Assembly: GCA_964504625.1 (NCBI GenBank)
Contig: CAZDEK010000016.1
Location: forward strand, 1 to 14,022
Source of the DNA: CAZDEK01 sp964504625
GTDB taxonomy: Bacteria > Patescibacteriota > Saccharimonadia > CAILAD01 > GCA-016700035
Reading direction: 5' to 3'
DNA length: 14,022 nt
The translations under genes and the position numbers were made by a program. Of the stretch, positions 13,115 to 14,022 are shown piece by piece. The notes under the pieces were generated by a model that saw only the letters and a list, made by a program, of their open reading frames with translations, had not been told where the DNA came from and searched no databases. The first letter of the stretch is position 1. Every line of letters begins with the position of its first letter.

Positions 13115-14022
13115 ATGGAGCGCTGTATTCGTAGATTAAGCCAGAGCGTTCCAGCGAGCCTGAAGGCTGTGCCTTCAGTGTCTGGCGGGAATGCGCAGAC
13201 TTACTCTCACACCAACACGCAGAATGCTTTTGCGAACACGCAAGCAACTGATAGCCTCTGGTCGCTTAGCGGCACAGTAGCACACATGAAAAACTCAATC
13301 TCAACAGGTGGTGGATGGCGCATAGCCACTCACGTCCTTCTCGCCGCTGGTGCGATATTCCTCGTCAGCGCCGGGAAAATTCAAGCTGATTCGGTCTCGA
13401 TGGCCAAGCCGCGCGGTATTGGTGCCGCAGCTGAAGATCAGTCCACGATGCTCGCTGCGGGTGCTGTACTCGCTGAGCAGAGTCGTTCGCTGATTGCAGC
13501 GGACGTGAAAGAGCGAGCTACGAACGCGGCTAGCCAGGCCAAGCTCGCGACGACCTCGGAGTCGTTTCTTACCAAGCGATCACCGATCGCTAGTGGCCTC
13601 AATGGTCGCACCATCAGCGATTACACTGTTGCCTCTGGAGATACCGTCTCATCGATCGCTCAGAAGTTTGGTGTCACCTCAGACACTATTCTCTGGACAA
13701 ATAATCTCGATGCAGATGCCGTCTTAAAACCTGGTACCAAGCTCATCATTTTGCCGGTCAATGGTATCCTCTACACTGCTGCCGGAAATGAGACGCTAGA
13801 AGAGCTCGCGAGCCGTTATCAGGCCAGCGCCAACCTAATAGACAGCTATAACCAGCTGGAGGGCAAGCCTTTGGCGGCAGGTCAGAAGATCATCATCCCA
13901 GATGGTGTGAAGCCTGAAGCTCCTAAGCCAGCCGTGGCTAATACGGTTCAGGTAGCATCGACCCGTTCAGCTACAAGTAACTTCCGTCCAATCTTCGTTG
14001 TTAATGGTTATGCCTATGGGTA
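13115..14022 (+). CDS. LysM-LysM-CHAP peptidoglycan hydrolase, 3' end outside the window
   Basis: Partial secreted or membrane-anchored wall-binding protein, open to the window end. From ATG 13115 it has a Ser/Thr/Asn-rich N-terminus, a hydrophobic segment (HVLLAAGAIFLVSAG, about 72-86), a helical linker, then LysM1 (YTVASGDTVSSIAQKFG, from residue 170) and LysM2 (LYTAAGNETLEELASRYQ, about 220-265). A Pro/Lys linker leads to NGYAYG plus TA, the typical start of a CHAP amidase/endopeptidase domain (NxYxYGxCTWY). The later ATG 13286 would give a standard N-terminal anchor (TM at about 15-29). I prefer 13115 because the 57 codons in between are open and look coding, but neither start has an SD. 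LysM should bind glycan, and CHAP would cut peptide bonds. It probably works with MltG in wall remodelling. Confidence 0.8.
   Translation, partial: MERCIRRLSQSVPASLKAVPSVSGGNAQTYSHTNTQNAFANTQATDSLWSLSGTVAHMKNSISTGGGWRIATHVLLAAGAIFLVSAGKIQADSVSMAKPRGIGAAAEDQSTMLAAGAVLAEQSRSLIAADVKERATNAASQAKLATTSESFLTKRSPIASGLNGRTISDYTVASGDTVSSIAQKFGVTSDTILWTNNLDADAVLKPGTKLIILPVNGILYTAAGNETLEELASRYQASANLIDSYNQLEGKPLAAGQKIIIPDGVKPEAPKPAVANTVQVASTRSATSNFRPIFVVNGYAYG

Noticed and set aside
12624..13247. 207-residue minus-strand ORF across the mltG end and the intergenic region
   Set aside because: Cys/Ser/Arg-rich with no domain, antisense to conserved MltG motifs and to the LysM-CHAP start; the + strand promoter and hairpins explain the region better.
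1..14022. CRISPR array, insertion sequence or transposase
   Set aside because: No regularly spaced direct repeats, no terminal inverted repeats and no transposase-like protein were seen; the strong palindromes are all explained as terminators or local hairpins.

Overview
The window most resembles a chromosomal segment of a Patescibacteria (CPR) bacterium, quite possibly Saccharibacteria (TM7). This is inferred from gene content, not from any marker search. The reasons are an alanyl-tRNA synthetase cut back to its catalytic and editing parts, a one-TM baseplate-J-like protein in an operon with ruvX and mltG, an FtsA-type ATPase, a LysM-CHAP wall hydrolase, many small membrane proteins of unknown function, and SD-less or leaderless starts on the main + strand genes. 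Base composition is near balanced. TGA is used as an ordinary stop, including inside ATGA overlaps, so the code is standard and not the UGA=Gly code of Gracilibacteria or SR1.

Layout. 1-1530 (+): two tandem, overlapping paralogous one-TM proteins, closed by a bidirectional hairpin. 1603-1992 (-): a GC-rich, Thr/Pro-rich secreted protein ending in an LPXTG-like AFTG, with a consensus promoter and SD, divergent from alaS. 2119-4029 (+): alaS, apparently leaderless. 4061-7716 (-): a run of minus-strand genes: an HD-domain/zinc-ribbon protein, an unknown protein with a possible decayed 3' extension, a two-gene unit (two-TM protein plus small basic protein), a small unknown protein, and a pgsA-like CDP-alcohol phosphatidyltransferase. 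Most of these units carry their own promoter, strong SD and perfect-palindrome terminator.

7819-9102 (+): FtsA-like ATPase, leaderless. 9189-9494 (+): three-TM small protein behind a perfect TTGACA-17-TATAAT promoter. 9605-12797 (+): a translationally coupled operon of baseplate-J-like membrane protein, RuvX and MltG. 12798-13114: a promoter followed by a strongly structured leader or small RNA. 13115-end (+): a LysM-LysM-CHAP protein cut by the window edge.

Functionally the + strand carries envelope growth and division (FtsA-like, MltG, LysM-CHAP), translation (AlaRS) and DNA processing (RuvX). The minus strand carries phospholipid synthesis and an accessory-looking set of small genes. The most interesting points are the structured RNA region before the LysM gene, the foreign-looking secreted Thr-rich protein, the interrupted minus-strand reading frame at 5176, the minimal AlaRS, and the contrast between leaderless and SD-led genes.
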